From: Palsa-295 sp963785585
GTDB lineage: Bacteria; Acidobacteriota; Terriglobia; Acidiferrales; UBA7541
Length of the DNA stretch: 64,000 bases
Assembly: GCA_963785585.1 (NCBI GenBank)
Contig: CAWAVW010000001.1
Location: forward strand, 1 to 64,000
Direction of reading: 5' to 3'
Position numbers and translations under genes: made by a program. Below, piece after piece: positions 45,021 to 54,475 of this stretch. How positions within the stretch are numbered: the first letter of the stretch is position 1; each line of letters begins with the position of its first letter. Below the pieces are notes generated by a model. That model was not told where the DNA came from and made no database searches. It was given only the letters and a program-made list of their open reading frames with translations.

Positions 45021-48000
45021 CTACTGCGGCGTCAGCTTAATGTAGTCCCACGTCAGCGTATAGCCGGTGCTGGCGGCATTCTTGCCGGTCACGGTGAAAA
45101 GAAATACTTGGTTTCCTGCCGCCAGCGCCATCGATCCCAGATCGAACTCCTGCCAAACATTTGTGGCAGCGTACTGGTCCTCGACCGGGCCGACGTTTGT
45201 GCCGTTAATCGCAAGCTGTGCCATCCCGCGCGTGTTGTACGCTTTCACGGCATACTTCACGTCGTAGGTTCCCGCGGTTGGGACATTGATCGTAATCGCG
45301 ACGTTGTTTCCCACTTTGTTGCTGTTCAGCTCGGTGCCCTGGCCGTTCGTGAAACCCGTCCAAGAGAAGGCGTAATAACTCGGACCGGAACTAACGCTCT
45401 GGCTCAACAAGGATTCCGTCTGAAATAAAATCGGAGGATTCGTCGGCGCCGATCCGACGGCGAAATTCCAAGCGGTGATCTCCTGGGTCGCAGATTTTCC
45501 ACCTGTCCCGCCGGTGAAGCCAACGTACGCCGTCGAGCCGCCGACCAGTGCCGGAATATTCACGGACCATGTAGTTGAGAAGCTTGTACCGGCGGTCGCG
45601 TCGCTGATGGTCATCGTCAGCGTGGCACCATCGTACGTCATATGTACATGCATCAGATCGCCGCTGTGCAAATTTACGCCGGAGCTGGTCATGTCCACTG
45701 CGGGTACGGTCGGCTTTGCACCCCCGCTGTATTCGCCGGTGGAATCTGCGCCCTCACCAGAATTGTTATACAAATCGAACTTCACCGCGGCGCTGGCTCC
45801 CATCGCCGTGCCGTATCCCAGGCTGCCTCCGTCTGCGCCCAGCGCGGTAGGACCAGCATTTTGGATGGTGAACGTGAATCCATCCGCGACGGCGTTGGTT
45901 AGCTGGAATGAGAAATCGTTCGTGAAGGCCTGAATATTGACGGGGGTCGTGAAGAACGCACTGCCTGCCTCGTTCGCTCCGCCGTTGGTAAGCGTCAGTC
46001 GCGAGGCGCTTTGATTCCAGGTTGTAGATCCGTTCAACTGCAAGCCAGTCGTGGAGGTGAAACCACTGCTAAAATTCACGACAGTTGTTGCCGGCGGAGT
46101 CGATACCAGAGTCCAGGTTTTGATCATCTGCGTAGCCGTCGCGCCACCGGTTCCGCCGGTAAAGCCCACGTAAGCTGTGTTCGCTCCCACCGTCGTGGGG
46201 ATATTGATTATCCAGCTGTTGCTATAGGTCTTTCCGGTCACCGTGTCCGTCAAGCCCAACGTCAAGGTAGTGCCGTTGTAGGTGATGTGCGCGGCGATGG
46301 CGTCACCGCTGCTGATAATGATCCCGGAAGAAGTAATATCCACGGCCGGCGTCGTTGGATTAGCGCCGTTGATGTACAACCCGGTCGAATCGTTGCCTTC
46401 GCCGCTGTTGTTGTATATGTCGAACTTAATAGCCAGGCTGTTCAGAATCTTGGTCGTACCGCCGTAACCCAGGCTGCCTCCGATGGCTCCGAGCGCCGTA
46501 GCACCGGAGCTAGAATTCTGAATCGTAAACGTCAACCCGTCGGCCGTGGCATTCGAAAGTTGGAATGTGAAATCGGTGGTGAAGTTTCGAATGTCCACGG
46601 GGCTGGAAAAGAAAGCGCTACCGGCCTCATTCGCGCCGCCGTTGGTCAGCTGCAATGTAGCACCATTGATGCTGGCACTCCCATTCAACTGCATGCCGGT
46701 GGCTGCACTGAATCCAGAGCCGAAGTTGATGGAAGTGGTGCCGCTCGTATTGATCGTGTAGAGGGCGGTGCTGACGGCGCTGTCTGCCAGGCCCGGGGCC
46801 GAGCCGATGGCGTTAATTGTAGTTGTGGTCGCGACGGTGATCGGTGCGGAGTAAACGGCGGAGGCGTGGGTCGGCATCGTTCCGTCGGTCGTGTAGTAAA
46901 TCGTGGCGCCCGAATCGCTCAGCTGAACGTTTTGTGCGGAAGTATAAGTTCCGGCCACAGGCAGGAACGTCGGCGCTGGCGTTGGTGTGAGACCGGCCAG
47001 AGTATATACCGCGCTTGCAACGGGGCTCATCCCATATCCATTTGCGGTCGCAATCGCGTTCACTGTGGCTGATGCAGACAGCGGGAATGGGGCGCTGTAC
47101 AGCTGCGTCGTTCCTACGCCAGGAGCAGGAACGCTGCCGTCGGTGGTGTAATAAATTGCCGAGCCGCTGGTGGTATCCGTGAGCGTCACGCTGATCGAAC
47201 CGGTGAAGGTCTCCGATCCGGGCGTGATCTGCGGAACTGCGACGACGGGGGGAGTCGATACGAACGTCCAGGTTTCGATTTTCTGGCTGGCCGTCGAACC
47301 ACCCGTACCGCCGGTAAATCCAACGTAGGCGGTGTTCGCTCCAACAGTTGTAGGAATGTTCACCAGCCAGCTGGTGGTGAAGGTTTTATTGATTACGGCG
47401 TCGGTCAGAGTCATCGTTAACGTCGTACCGTCATAGGTAATATGCGCCGCTATCGCGTCGCCCTGATCCAAATCGATCCCGGAGGAGGAAATATCCGTTG
47501 CCGGCACAGTCGGATTCGCGCCGTTGGTATACAAACCCGTGGAGTCGTCCCCTTCGCCGCTGTTGTTATAGATGTCGAACTTGATCGCCACGCTGTTCAG
47601 GATCTTGGTTGTGCCGCCATAGCCGAGGCTGCCTCCCACTCCCCCCAAAGCTGCAGCTGCCGCGCTGGAGTCCTGAATCGTGAATGTAATGCCGTCGGCG
47701 GTGGCATCGGAAAGTTGGAACGTGAAATCGGTGGTGAAGCTGCGAATGTCCATCGGGGTGGTGAAGAAAGCACTGCCGGCCTGGTTCACGCCGCCGTTGG
47801 TCAATTGCAAGCGTGTATCGTCCAGGTCGGTGCTGCCGTTGAACTGGAGCCCAGTGGGAACGCTGAAGCCCAATCCAAAGTTGATGGAAGTCGTGGCGTT
47901 GGAATTGATCGTGTAGGTGCCGGTGCTCAAGCCGCTGTCTGCGAGGCCGGTCGCTGATGCAATTGCGTTGATCGTGGTGGTAGCGGAAACGAGTATCGGA

Positions 48001-50105
48001 CCTGTGTAAACGGTGGAACTATGCGTGGGCGTGGTCCCGTCTGTTGTGTAGTAAATCGTGGCGCCCGCAGTGGTATCTGTGAGCAGTACGGATTGCGCCG
48101 CGGTGTAAGTTCCCGGAGCAGGAGAGAAGTTCGGCGCCCCGGCGGCCGCGGAAATGATGTAGGTCGCGGTCGAAACAGGGCTCGACAAATAGCCGGTTTC
48201 CAGGGCGATTGCGTTGATCGTGGTCGTGGCCGCAACCGAAATGGACGACTGGTAAAGTTGAGAATTCGCTGTTGGCATCGTGCCGTCGGTGGTGTAGTAA
48301 ATCGAGGCATTTGGCGTCGTGGTGGTCAGCGATACCTGAACGCTCGTGGGATAGGAGCCCCCGAGAACCGAGAATGCCGGCGGGGCAGCCTGGGGCAAAT
48401 CGCTCAGCAGACCGAACACATCCACTTCGGCCCTGGTGCCCACGTACACTTTTCCATTCACCACGGTGGGCGTGGCGAATTTAATCGCGGCACCGAGCGC
48501 ATCTCTGCCGCTGGTCAGGCTGGAATCGTACAAAAGAGACGAAACATTGGTGGCGTCATAGGCCCGCAGGACGGAAGGGGTTTGCGCGGAAAAGCCGGAG
48601 GAATCGACGACCCACGCGATACCGTTGGTTGTCCCGTTGGCGGAAATGGTAGGTGTGGATCCTGGAAAATTAGTTGTCGTCGCGGACTGGGACGTTGGGC
48701 TGGTAGAAAGCAAACCGTTCGATAGCGAATAGGCCTTTAGATAATTGCCGCTGCCAAGGAAGTACACGTTGCCGTTCCAATACGCCGGCGCAGCCCAAAG
48801 TCCGCCGTTGCCGGTTATGGTCTGAATGATTTCCGGATCGCTGGTGCAGCCATTGCAATAATGGCCGCCGTCACTGGTCATGGCATCGCGGTTTATGACA
48901 TAGATGTGCCCCTGCTTTCCGACCTCTATCAGGATATGTGGGTACGGTCCGCCTTGGTCTGGAGGGATCAGGACGCCTCCGGATCCCAGGTCAGTGTCGG
49001 CAGCGTCGAGGCTGGCAGTATTATACGGAGTGAAATAGTCGGTGGGCGTGATTTGGCCGGCAGAGGTAGTGAGTTGCACGATGCTGTCGCCAAAATCCAC
49101 GCTGGAAGACGGCGCCGGGGCCGGGTTGGGGACGACGTTGCCGGTTACCGGGAAGTCGCCGTTGCCGGTGGCGACAAAAAGTCTGCCAGATCCGATGGTG
49201 TCGGCTGCAAGTCCCGCGCCGGAACCCCAGAAGCCGCTTCCAATGCCGTTGGGAGAGGCGCACCACAGGCCTGCCTGCGCGAGCGTCGAGGCGTTGTAAC
49301 TCAAAATCCAGCCGTGCCAGGGGCCGTTATCGCCGTGCGCAGCGAATCCAATGTACACGTAGCCATTGAGCAAGAGCAGGCCCGGACGCTGATTCTCCCA
49401 CTGACGGTTGAATGGCAATGTTCCAGAGGTGCTGCCGGAGCCGGTGCCGGGCACGGATCCCTGAAGGATCACGGGGCCGCCAAACTTCTCTGCGCCGGAG
49501 GTAATGTCAATGGCGTGGAGCCGCTGCGTGATGACTCCACCGCTCTCGTATGATTTCGCGACTACGTAGAGGGTGTTGGTCGTGGGATCGATCACGGGAG
49601 TGCCGGTGACGCCTATCTGGGGATTGATATCGTAGGCCACGATGTAGGTATTCGGGACCGCCGTGCCGCCGTTGGTGAGCAAGGTGATCTGCCACAGCGG
49701 CGCACCGCCAATATCCGCGTCGAAAGCGTACAAGCTGTCGTTTTCCGTGGCTACGTAAACGACGTTGTGCGTACCCTGCCCGGGGATGTTCACATCCGGC
49801 ACGTACAAAGGCTGCGCGTAAACTTGTCCGTCAACACTCAACGCAAATAATTTTCCGAACAAAGTGGAATTGACGTTCGTGGGCATCAACGCCGTTTCGG
49901 CGGCGTTCTGACCGGTTCGCGAGATGTCGTTGTGCTGCGTCAATACGCTCGGCGGCACGACGGTCTGCGCGGAAGCTGCGATCGCGAAGGACAGCAATGC
50001 AATCACAAGTCCCAAGGGCCGCGCTGGCAGACGGCCGGATCTGCGCGCGGCAGTCCGCGGCTCATGCATTCGAAAGTTCGGGGTGGTGCGACCGTAATTC
50101 CGCAT
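45021..50105 (-). CDS. Large secreted protein: beta-propeller, chitobiase-like and lectin-like repeats, C-terminal carbohydrate-binding domain
   Basis: 1,694 aa from ATG 50105 (GAGAGGG upstream). A Tat-free export signal PLGLVIALLSFAIAASAQ lies near residue 40. Residues of about 50-565 look like a PQQ-type beta-propeller (NVVYVATENDSLYAFDADIG). Four Fn3-associated/chitobiase C-terminal-like repeats follow, each with a core like ATIYYTTDGTMPTHAS: two at about 570-735, two at about 955-1118. Three legume-lectin-like domains of about 210 residues each sit at roughly 735-950, 1120-1335 and 1340-1548 (AIKFDIYNNSGEGDDSTGLY is diagnostic). The last 140 residues resemble a CBM6/35-like module (YDVKYAVKAYNTRGMAQLAI). 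No catalytic motif was found; it probably binds extracellular glycans. Confidence 0.85.
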   Translation of the reverse strand: MRNYGRTTPNFRMHEPRTAARRSGRLPARPLGLVIALLSFAIAASAQTVVPPSVLTQHNDISRTGQNAAETALMPTNVNSTLFGKLFALSVDGQVYAQPLYVPDVNIPGQGTHNVVYVATENDSLYAFDADIGGAPLWQITLLTNGGTAVPNTYIVAYDINPQIGVTGTPVIDPTTNTLYVVAKSYESGGVITQRLHAIDITSGAEKFGGPVILQGSVPGTGSGSTSGTLPFNRQWENQRPGLLLLNGYVYIGFAAHGDNGPWHGWILSYNASTLAQAGLWCASPNGIGSGFWGSGAGLAADTIGSGRLFVATGNGDFPVTGNVVPNPAPAPSSSVDFGDSIVQLTTSAGQITPTDYFTPYNTASLDAADTDLGSGGVLIPPDQGGPYPHILIEVGKQGHIYVINRDAMTSDGGHYCNGCTSDPEIIQTITGNGGLWAAPAYWNGNVYFLGSGNYLKAYSLSNGLLSTSPTSQSATTTNFPGSTPTISANGTTNGIAWVVDSSGFSAQTPSVLRAYDATNVSSLLYDSSLTSGRDALGAAIKFATPTVVNGKVYVGTRAEVDVFGLLSDLPQAAPPAFSVLGGSYPTSVQVSLTTTTPNASIYYTTDGTMPTANSQLYQSSISVAATTTINAIALETGYLSSPVSTATYIISAAAGAPNFSPAPGTYTAAQSVLLTDTTAGATIYYTTDGTTPTHSSTVYTGPILVSATTTINAIASATGLADSGLSTGTYTINSNATTSINFGLGFSVPTGLQFNGSTDLDDTRLQLTNGGVNQAGSAFFTTPMDIRSFTTDFTFQLSDATADGITFTIQDSSAAAAALGGVGGSLGYGGTTKILNSVAIKFDIYNNSGEGDDSTGLYTNGANPTVPATDISSSGIDLDQGDAIAAHITYDGTTLTMTLTDAVINKTFTTSWLVNIPTTVGANTAYVGFTGGTGGSTASQKIETWTFVSTPPVVAVPQITPGSETFTGSISVTLTDTTSGSAIYYTTDGSVPAPGVGTTQLYSAPFPLSASATVNAIATANGYGMSPVASAVYTLAGLTPTPAPTFLPVAGTYTSAQNVQLSDSGATIYYTTDGTMPTHASAVYSAPITVATTTTINAIGSAPGLADSAVSTALYTINTSGTTSINFGSGFSAATGMQLNGSASINGATLQLTNGGANEAGSAFFSSPVDIRNFTTDFTFQLSNATADGLTFTIQNSSSGATALGAIGGSLGYGGTTKILNSLAIKFDIYNNSGEGNDSTGLYINGANPTTPAVDITSSGIIISSGDAIAAHITYNGTTLTLGLTDTVTGKTYSNSWIINIPTTVGANTAYVGFTGGTGGATATQMIKTWTLVSTPPATTVVNFSSGFTSTTGLQLNGSTTWNQSASRLTLTNGGANEAGSAFFTTPVNIQAFTNDFSFQLTNAVADGFTFTIQNAGPTALGADGGSLGYGTAMGASAAVKFDLYNNSGEGADSTGEYSGGAKPTVPAVDMTSSGVNLHSGDLMHVHMTYDGATLTMTISDATAGTSFSTTWSVNIPALVGGSTAYVGFTGGTGGKSATQEITAWNFAVGSAPTNPPILFQTESLLSQSVSSGPSYYAFSWTGFTNGQGTELNSNKVGNNVAITINVPTAGTYDVKYAVKAYNTRGMAQLAINGTNVGPVEDQYAATNVWQEFDLGSMALAAGNQVFLFTVTGKNAASTGYTLTWDYIKLTPQ

Positions 50106-50334
50106 TCTGATGGTCCCTCTCGGTATAGTTGTGGAACTGTTCGACAATTTTTTTTGCGAGGTTGGCTAAGATATCACAAGAAAATTGAAGTCTCGTCTAC
50201 TTTCCAGTGATGCATCCGATTGAAGAAAAACCCTGTTGAAGTACTGTAACTACTATCACCATCCACAACATTTTGCGCGGAACGCCGCGCCATGCAATCC
50301 ACCGAGTACACACGCGACAATTGAATCGTCACGA
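50106..50334. other. Intergenic region upstream of the large secreted protein
   Basis: About 230 bp. It has the ribosome site of the next gene, an A/T-rich part (a run of eight T near 50,150) and no gene. It probably contains a promoter for the minus-strand gene; no clear boxes were assigned. Confidence 0.4.
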
Positions 50335-51087
50335 TTACGCTTGCTGCCGTGCCAAGGTTCTCTTAAGCATCGCGCGCAGCAGCATTCCAAAAAACGGCAA
50401 ATCTTCGAGTAAATATCTCCTCCACAATCGCCGTGGCTCTTTTCCGAGGCGCCAGAGCCATTCGAGGCCATTCCGCTGCATCCAGACGGGCGCCCGCGGT
50501 ATCAGGCCGCCGACAAAGCTGAAAGAGACACCGACTCCGATCGCAAACGCAACCCCGGAGCCTTCGCCATAGTCGCACATCCATTGTTCCTGCTGGGGAG
50601 CACCGAGCCCGACGAACAGAATGTCAGCGCGACTCGCTCGAATGGTTTCTTGGATGGCTTTGTTTTGATCTTCGTTCTTATAAAACCCAAAAGGCGGGCA
50701 CACGGAACCTGCGAATTTCAGAGCGGGATGCCGCTGGGTCAGTTTTTCGCGCGCGCTGGTCGCTGCGCCCGGGCTGCCCCCCAGCAGGAACACCGAGTAT
50801 CCTCGCTCAGCCGCAAACTGGCACGTCCGTTCAAAAAGATCAGTTCCATTGATCCTCGCTTTCAAGGGGGTACCCAACAGCCGGGCAGCCCACAGCAACG
50901 GCACACCATCGGCGACCACCAAGGAAGCTTTTTTGTAGAGTTCCCTGAATTGCGCGCTCTTGCGATGCTTCACAACGTGATCAACATTCGGCGTGACCGC
51001 ATAAGCGAACCGGCGGCGCTCTACAATCTCGCCAATCGCCGCCAGAGTTTCGTCCATCGTCAGATTATGAATTTCGAGTCCCAACAA
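50335..51087 (-). CDS. WecG/TagA/CpsF-family glycosyltransferase (GT26)
   Basis: 250 aa from TTG 51087; the start is uncertain because the frame is open a little further upstream without ATG. Family signatures are FAYAVTPNVDHVVKHRKSAQ, LVVADGVPLLWAARLLGTPL, RINGTDLFERTCQFAAERGY, SVFLLGGSPG and ILFVGLGAPQQEQWM. GT26 enzymes transfer N-acetylmannosaminuronic acid or N-acetylmannosamine to a lipid-linked sugar at the membrane. A UDP-sugar acceptor role in this exopolysaccharide pathway is likely but the exact sugar cannot be told. Confidence 0.9.
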   Translation of the reverse strand: MLGLEIHNLTMDETLAAIGEIVERRRFAYAVTPNVDHVVKHRKSAQFRELYKKASLVVADGVPLLWAARLLGTPLKARINGTDLFERTCQFAAERGYSVFLLGGSPGAATSAREKLTQRHPALKFAGSVCPPFGFYKNEDQNKAIQETIRASRADILFVGLGAPQQEQWMCDYGEGSGVAFAIGVGVSFSFVGGLIPRAPVWMQRNGLEWLWRLGKEPRRLWRRYLLEDLPFFGMLLRAMLKRTLARQQA

Positions 51088-51250
51088 ATGAACTCGCTGG
51101 ATCGATCCCCCGCTTGTAAGTTTCGAGTCAGTAACGTTTTCGAATTTTGGATTATTTGTAATGGACGTTCACCTTGAATTTCGGAAAGAGTAACGCGCGA
51201 GCACGATGCTGCTGCAGTGCAAAAGCCCAAACCATGGGCGCGTGCGGTTG

Positions 51251-52225
51251 TCAGGCACCTCGGCGCAGAATCCGGCCGAGTCTCTTGACGCCGTAAACAG
51301 CGGATTGCCAGCTATTGAGGTCTCCGCGTCGCAGCCTTCGCCATACGGTAATGAGCGCGCCGCCACGCCGCATCCAGCGTCGCTTCCTGGCTTGCGCCGG
51401 AGTTTCCTTGTGATCTAACCAGGGGAAAGTTTGCGGTTTCTCCGCTGGGACGGGCGCGATTCCAAAAACCATGATGTACGCCAGCCGCGGATTGGCGGAT
51501 CGGTTCGGTCCGGCGCAGTGGAGAGTGCCGGGAAGATGAATGATGAATCCGCCCGCCGGCACCGGACAGTCTATCGCCGCCGATTCGTCAAATCCGCCTT
51601 CGCATTCAAACGCCTGGGATGTCGGGTCATCATTGACGGAATGATGCGGCAGCACCGGGATCGTATGTGAGCCGGGAACATAGCGCAGGCATCCGCTTTC
51701 CACGGTGACATCCTGCAGCGCCACCCACACGTTTATTTCCGTGTACTTGAAGCGGGGATCGCGAAAGGCCACATCCTGATGCCAGGGCGTGGGCGCGCCG
51801 ACTTGCGGCATCTTCATGATGGTCAGATCGAAAAAACAGCGCGCCTCTTCGCCGAGCAGCTGCTTGGCGATTTTCAAAGAGTTGCGAAAGCATTCGGTCT
51901 TGCGCAGCTTCGGATAATAGTTCGCCGGGTTAATGATTTGGGGCGCGGTTTTGGGAGCTTCCGAATCGTCGCCGGCAACGAAGTCGAGATTGGCTCCCTC
52001 GTTTTCACCGGCGTGCTTGTCGAACAGTTCCTGCAAGGCGGCCCTGATCATCTGTATTTCCTGCGGCGTGGCGATGGGATTTAGACTGAGAAATCCTTGC
52101 GCGTTGAGACGCTGAACTTGAGCGGCGGTGAGTTCGCTATTTTGTGCCAGATTTTGTGCGACTTCGGTGGAGGAAACTGGCTCCTCCGCCGGTTTGGCGT
52201 CCAAACGCGAGCCGGGTGTGGACAT
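51251..52225 (-). CDS. Phytanoyl-CoA dioxygenase-family protein
   Basis: 324 aa from ATG 52225, chosen for AGGAG seven bases upstream. A non-haem Fe(II)/2-oxoglutarate oxygenase fold: APTPWHQDVAFRD carries the His-x-Asp iron ligands, and GGFIIHLPGTLHCAGPNRSA carries the distal His, with RLAYIMVF after it including the Arg expected for 2-oxoglutarate. The substrate is unknown. Members of this family often sit in secondary-metabolite or glycan clusters, and here it lies between two glycosyltransferase genes, so a sugar or lipid modification is possible. The tail is rich in Arg and Trp. Confidence 0.85.
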   Translation of the reverse strand: MSTPGSRLDAKPAEEPVSSTEVAQNLAQNSELTAAQVQRLNAQGFLSLNPIATPQEIQMIRAALQELFDKHAGENEGANLDFVAGDDSEAPKTAPQIINPANYYPKLRKTECFRNSLKIAKQLLGEEARCFFDLTIMKMPQVGAPTPWHQDVAFRDPRFKYTEINVWVALQDVTVESGCLRYVPGSHTIPVLPHHSVNDDPTSQAFECEGGFDESAAIDCPVPAGGFIIHLPGTLHCAGPNRSANPRLAYIMVFGIAPVPAEKPQTFPWLDHKETPAQARKRRWMRRGGALITVWRRLRRGDLNSWQSAVYGVKRLGRILRRGA

Positions 52226-52395
52226 AAGCACGCTCCTAACTCATTCTGCGGGCCGGAAGCGACTCCGCGTTCCCGCACCGTAGAATCTCTATCACTAACT
52301 CCGCAACAAAAGAAGCCAGATAAAACGAAGCAGAAATGGACGCTCGGGCGAATCTGAGTGAACGCGTAACGGCTGTAAAGAATCCGGCATTGCGT

Positions 52396-53517
52396 TCAGT
52401 TCCTCGAAAATTCGGCCAAGACCGAGCCGTAGATATCTAAATAGGCTTGCACGGCGTGGCGCCAGGTGCATTGCTCCGCGACTTGTCTCGCTCGCTGCCC
52501 CATGGCTGCCAGCGCGGTTGGCTCGACGTCCAGGGCGACTCGCAGACCGTTTGCCAGCGACAACGCATCGCCATCCACGAGGAATCCGGACTCGCCATTC
52601 AGGATGAGTTGCGGATGAATCCCCACGCGGGTGACGACCGGGACCGTACCGCTGCTCATCGCCTCGATGGTTGACAGTCCGTAGCCTTCGTACGAAGAAC
52701 TGGAGACAAAAAGATTTGCACGAGACAGAAGACGCTCCAGCTCGACAACTTCCACGCGCCCAGTGAACTTCACGGAATTGCCGACTCCCGCTTGCTCAGC
52801 CAGATTCTGAAGTTCTGCGATGCGGCCTCCTTCGTCGGGGCCGGCCCAGATGAGTTGGACGTCGGAACGAGTCTTCCGCAATTCGGCCACGGCGTGGATC
52901 AGGCGATCGATTCCTTTATTGGAAGCGACCCGGCCAATCCCCACCAACAGGCCGGGCGTCACCTGCTTTTTGACGTTGGCATAAGACTCGATCGAGACGC
53001 CGTTGCGCACCAGGTGCAGCTTGTGCTGGGGCACGATGGCGGAGAACATTTCGTAGTCGTGTTCGCTGACGCATATGACGGCGGCAACGCGTTTCAGGGT
53101 GTGGCGAGTAATCGTGCGAAAGTACGCCGACTTGAGCCAGGGCAACCAGCGGGTGTGAAAGAAGGCTCCATGGGTGCTGAGAACGATCGGGCGGCGGTGG
53201 AATATTTTGCTGAGGCTCAGGAAGTCCACAAAAAAATCGACCGCATGAACATGCAGTAGGTCGGAGCCATTCAGATGATTCAACACCGAGGGAGCAATGG
53301 GATAGCGGCGCGAGCCCCAATGCCCGATGCGCGATACATTCAGGCCGTTGATCACACACTCGGCCGGCAGCAGCGCGTCCGAACCCCATATCTTGCGCAG
53401 CGTGACAACGCGCACGTCATGGCCGGCGTCCTGCACAGCGCGGCTCAGCCCGTCCACGGCGGATTCCAGTCCACCGGTCGAGGGCAGAAACTGACGCGTG
53501 ATCTGCAGAACTTTCAT
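52396..53517 (-). CDS. Glycosyltransferase family 4
   Basis: 373 aa. I place the start at ATG 53517 (MKVLQITRQFLPSTGGLESA), which overlaps the stop of the upstream GT2 gene as ATGA; the longer frame to 53,895 lies antisense-like over that gene. GT-B fold marks: LHVHAVDFFVDFLSLSKIF, LVGIGRVASNKGIDRLIHAV at the start of the C-domain, LIWAGPDEGGRIAELQNLA, LFVSSSSYEGYGLSTIEAMS with the EX7E-type motif, and ILNGESGFLVDGDALSL. It is a retaining transferase for assembly of the repeat unit on the inner face of the membrane. Confidence 0.92.
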   Translation of the reverse strand: MKVLQITRQFLPSTGGLESAVDGLSRAVQDAGHDVRVVTLRKIWGSDALLPAECVINGLNVSRIGHWGSRRYPIAPSVLNHLNGSDLLHVHAVDFFVDFLSLSKIFHRRPIVLSTHGAFFHTRWLPWLKSAYFRTITRHTLKRVAAVICVSEHDYEMFSAIVPQHKLHLVRNGVSIESYANVKKQVTPGLLVGIGRVASNKGIDRLIHAVAELRKTRSDVQLIWAGPDEGGRIAELQNLAEQAGVGNSVKFTGRVEVVELERLLSRANLFVSSSSYEGYGLSTIEAMSSGTVPVVTRVGIHPQLILNGESGFLVDGDALSLANGLRVALDVEPTALAAMGQRARQVAEQCTWRHAVQAYLDIYGSVLAEFSRN

Positions 53518-54458
53518 GCGGGTTGCCTGACGGGCTGGGGGTGACGCCAAGCGCGCAAGGTGCGGCGGAACGAGGGGCGCATGAGCCACATGGCGCCGAA
53601 AATGGAGACGTCCATATAAGAGGGTTTGCCGTGGCGCAGCATTTCCGCGAGCAGCAATGGCAGCGCTCGCCAAGCACCCTGCTGCGAGGCCTCGGGCGCC
53701 AACTGCGTGCAAATAAATCCAGCATACGCACGTGGAGTCATGCGGTCGCGATTCGCTTTGAGCCAGTCCAGGGAAAATTGCCAGTCCGGACGGCCTGTGA
53801 TTGATTCGCGATTTTCTTCGAGATACAGATTCACCAGGGGTTCGGGGACGAAGTGAAAGCGCGCGCCGGGCAGCTGCGAGACGCGCAGATACCAATCGAA
53901 ATCCTGATGTTTGCGAAGCCCGCTGGTGAAAGGGACCAACTGCAGCAACGATTTGCGCGCGAGGAGCATGGATGTTTGCAGCTGGCCCTCTCCGCGGAAG
54001 AAAGATTTGCGATTGAACAGATATTCGCTGAGGGGCTCAGATTCCGCGGGAAATCTTCGCGGCCAGACGAAGTTGCCGTAAGGGCTCTTGGCGATCAGTT
54101 GGCCGGAAATCACCGGATAGGAATCGGTGGCGTGAGCGGCCAGTGCGAGTTGTTTTTCAATTTTGGTGGGCAACCACTCGTCATCATCGTCGAGGAAGGC
54201 GATCCACTCGCTGGCGGCATTCTGCACGCCGATGTTGCGCGCGTCGGAGCCGCCGACGCTGGTTTGCAGGGGGATGAAGCGCAGGCGCTCAGCGGACATT
54301 GCGCTGGAGAGCGCGCGAGTGGCGTCATCCGGCCCGTCAATGACCACGACGATTTCGATGGGGCCGCAGGTCTGCGCGCGCACGCTGGCAATAGCGCGCC
54401 GGAGCAAGTCGGGCCGATTGCGGGTAGGGATCACCGCGGTAACGAGAGTTTTTTGCAT
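53514..54458 (-). CDS. Glycosyltransferase family 2
   Basis: 314 aa, ATG at 54458. A GT-A fold: TAVIPTRNRPDLLRRAIASV, IEIVVVIDGPDDATRAL, GGSDARNIGVQNAASEWIAF and then LDDDDEWLPTKIEKQL, with the DxD metal motif. KHQDFDWYLRVSQLPG lies further on. It is an inverting transferase. The stop overlaps the ATG of the GT4 gene downstream, so the two are translated together. There are 17 bp between it and the GH10 gene's stop upstream. Confidence 0.92.
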   Translation of the reverse strand: MQKTLVTAVIPTRNRPDLLRRAIASVRAQTCGPIEIVVVIDGPDDATRALSSAMSAERLRFIPLQTSVGGSDARNIGVQNAASEWIAFLDDDDEWLPTKIEKQLALAAHATDSYPVISGQLIAKSPYGNFVWPRRFPAESEPLSEYLFNRKSFFRGEGQLQTSMLLARKSLLQLVPFTSGLRKHQDFDWYLRVSQLPGARFHFVPEPLVNLYLEENRESITGRPDWQFSLDWLKANRDRMTPRAYAGFICTQLAPEASQQGAWRALPLLLAEMLRHGKPSYMDVSIFGAMWLMRPSFRRTLRAWRHPQPVRQPA

Positions 54459-54475
54459 TTAATGTTTACGATTAT

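Noticed and set aside
46011..47957. Long plus-strand frames opposite the large secreted protein
   Set aside because: They arise from the repeated codon pattern of the lectin-like and chitobiase-like repeats on the other strand.
52396..53895. A longer start for the GT4 protein (499 residues)
   Set aside because: The extra 126 residues lie within the GT2 gene in another frame; the ATG at 53517 overlaps the GT2 stop and starts the typical GT4 sequence.
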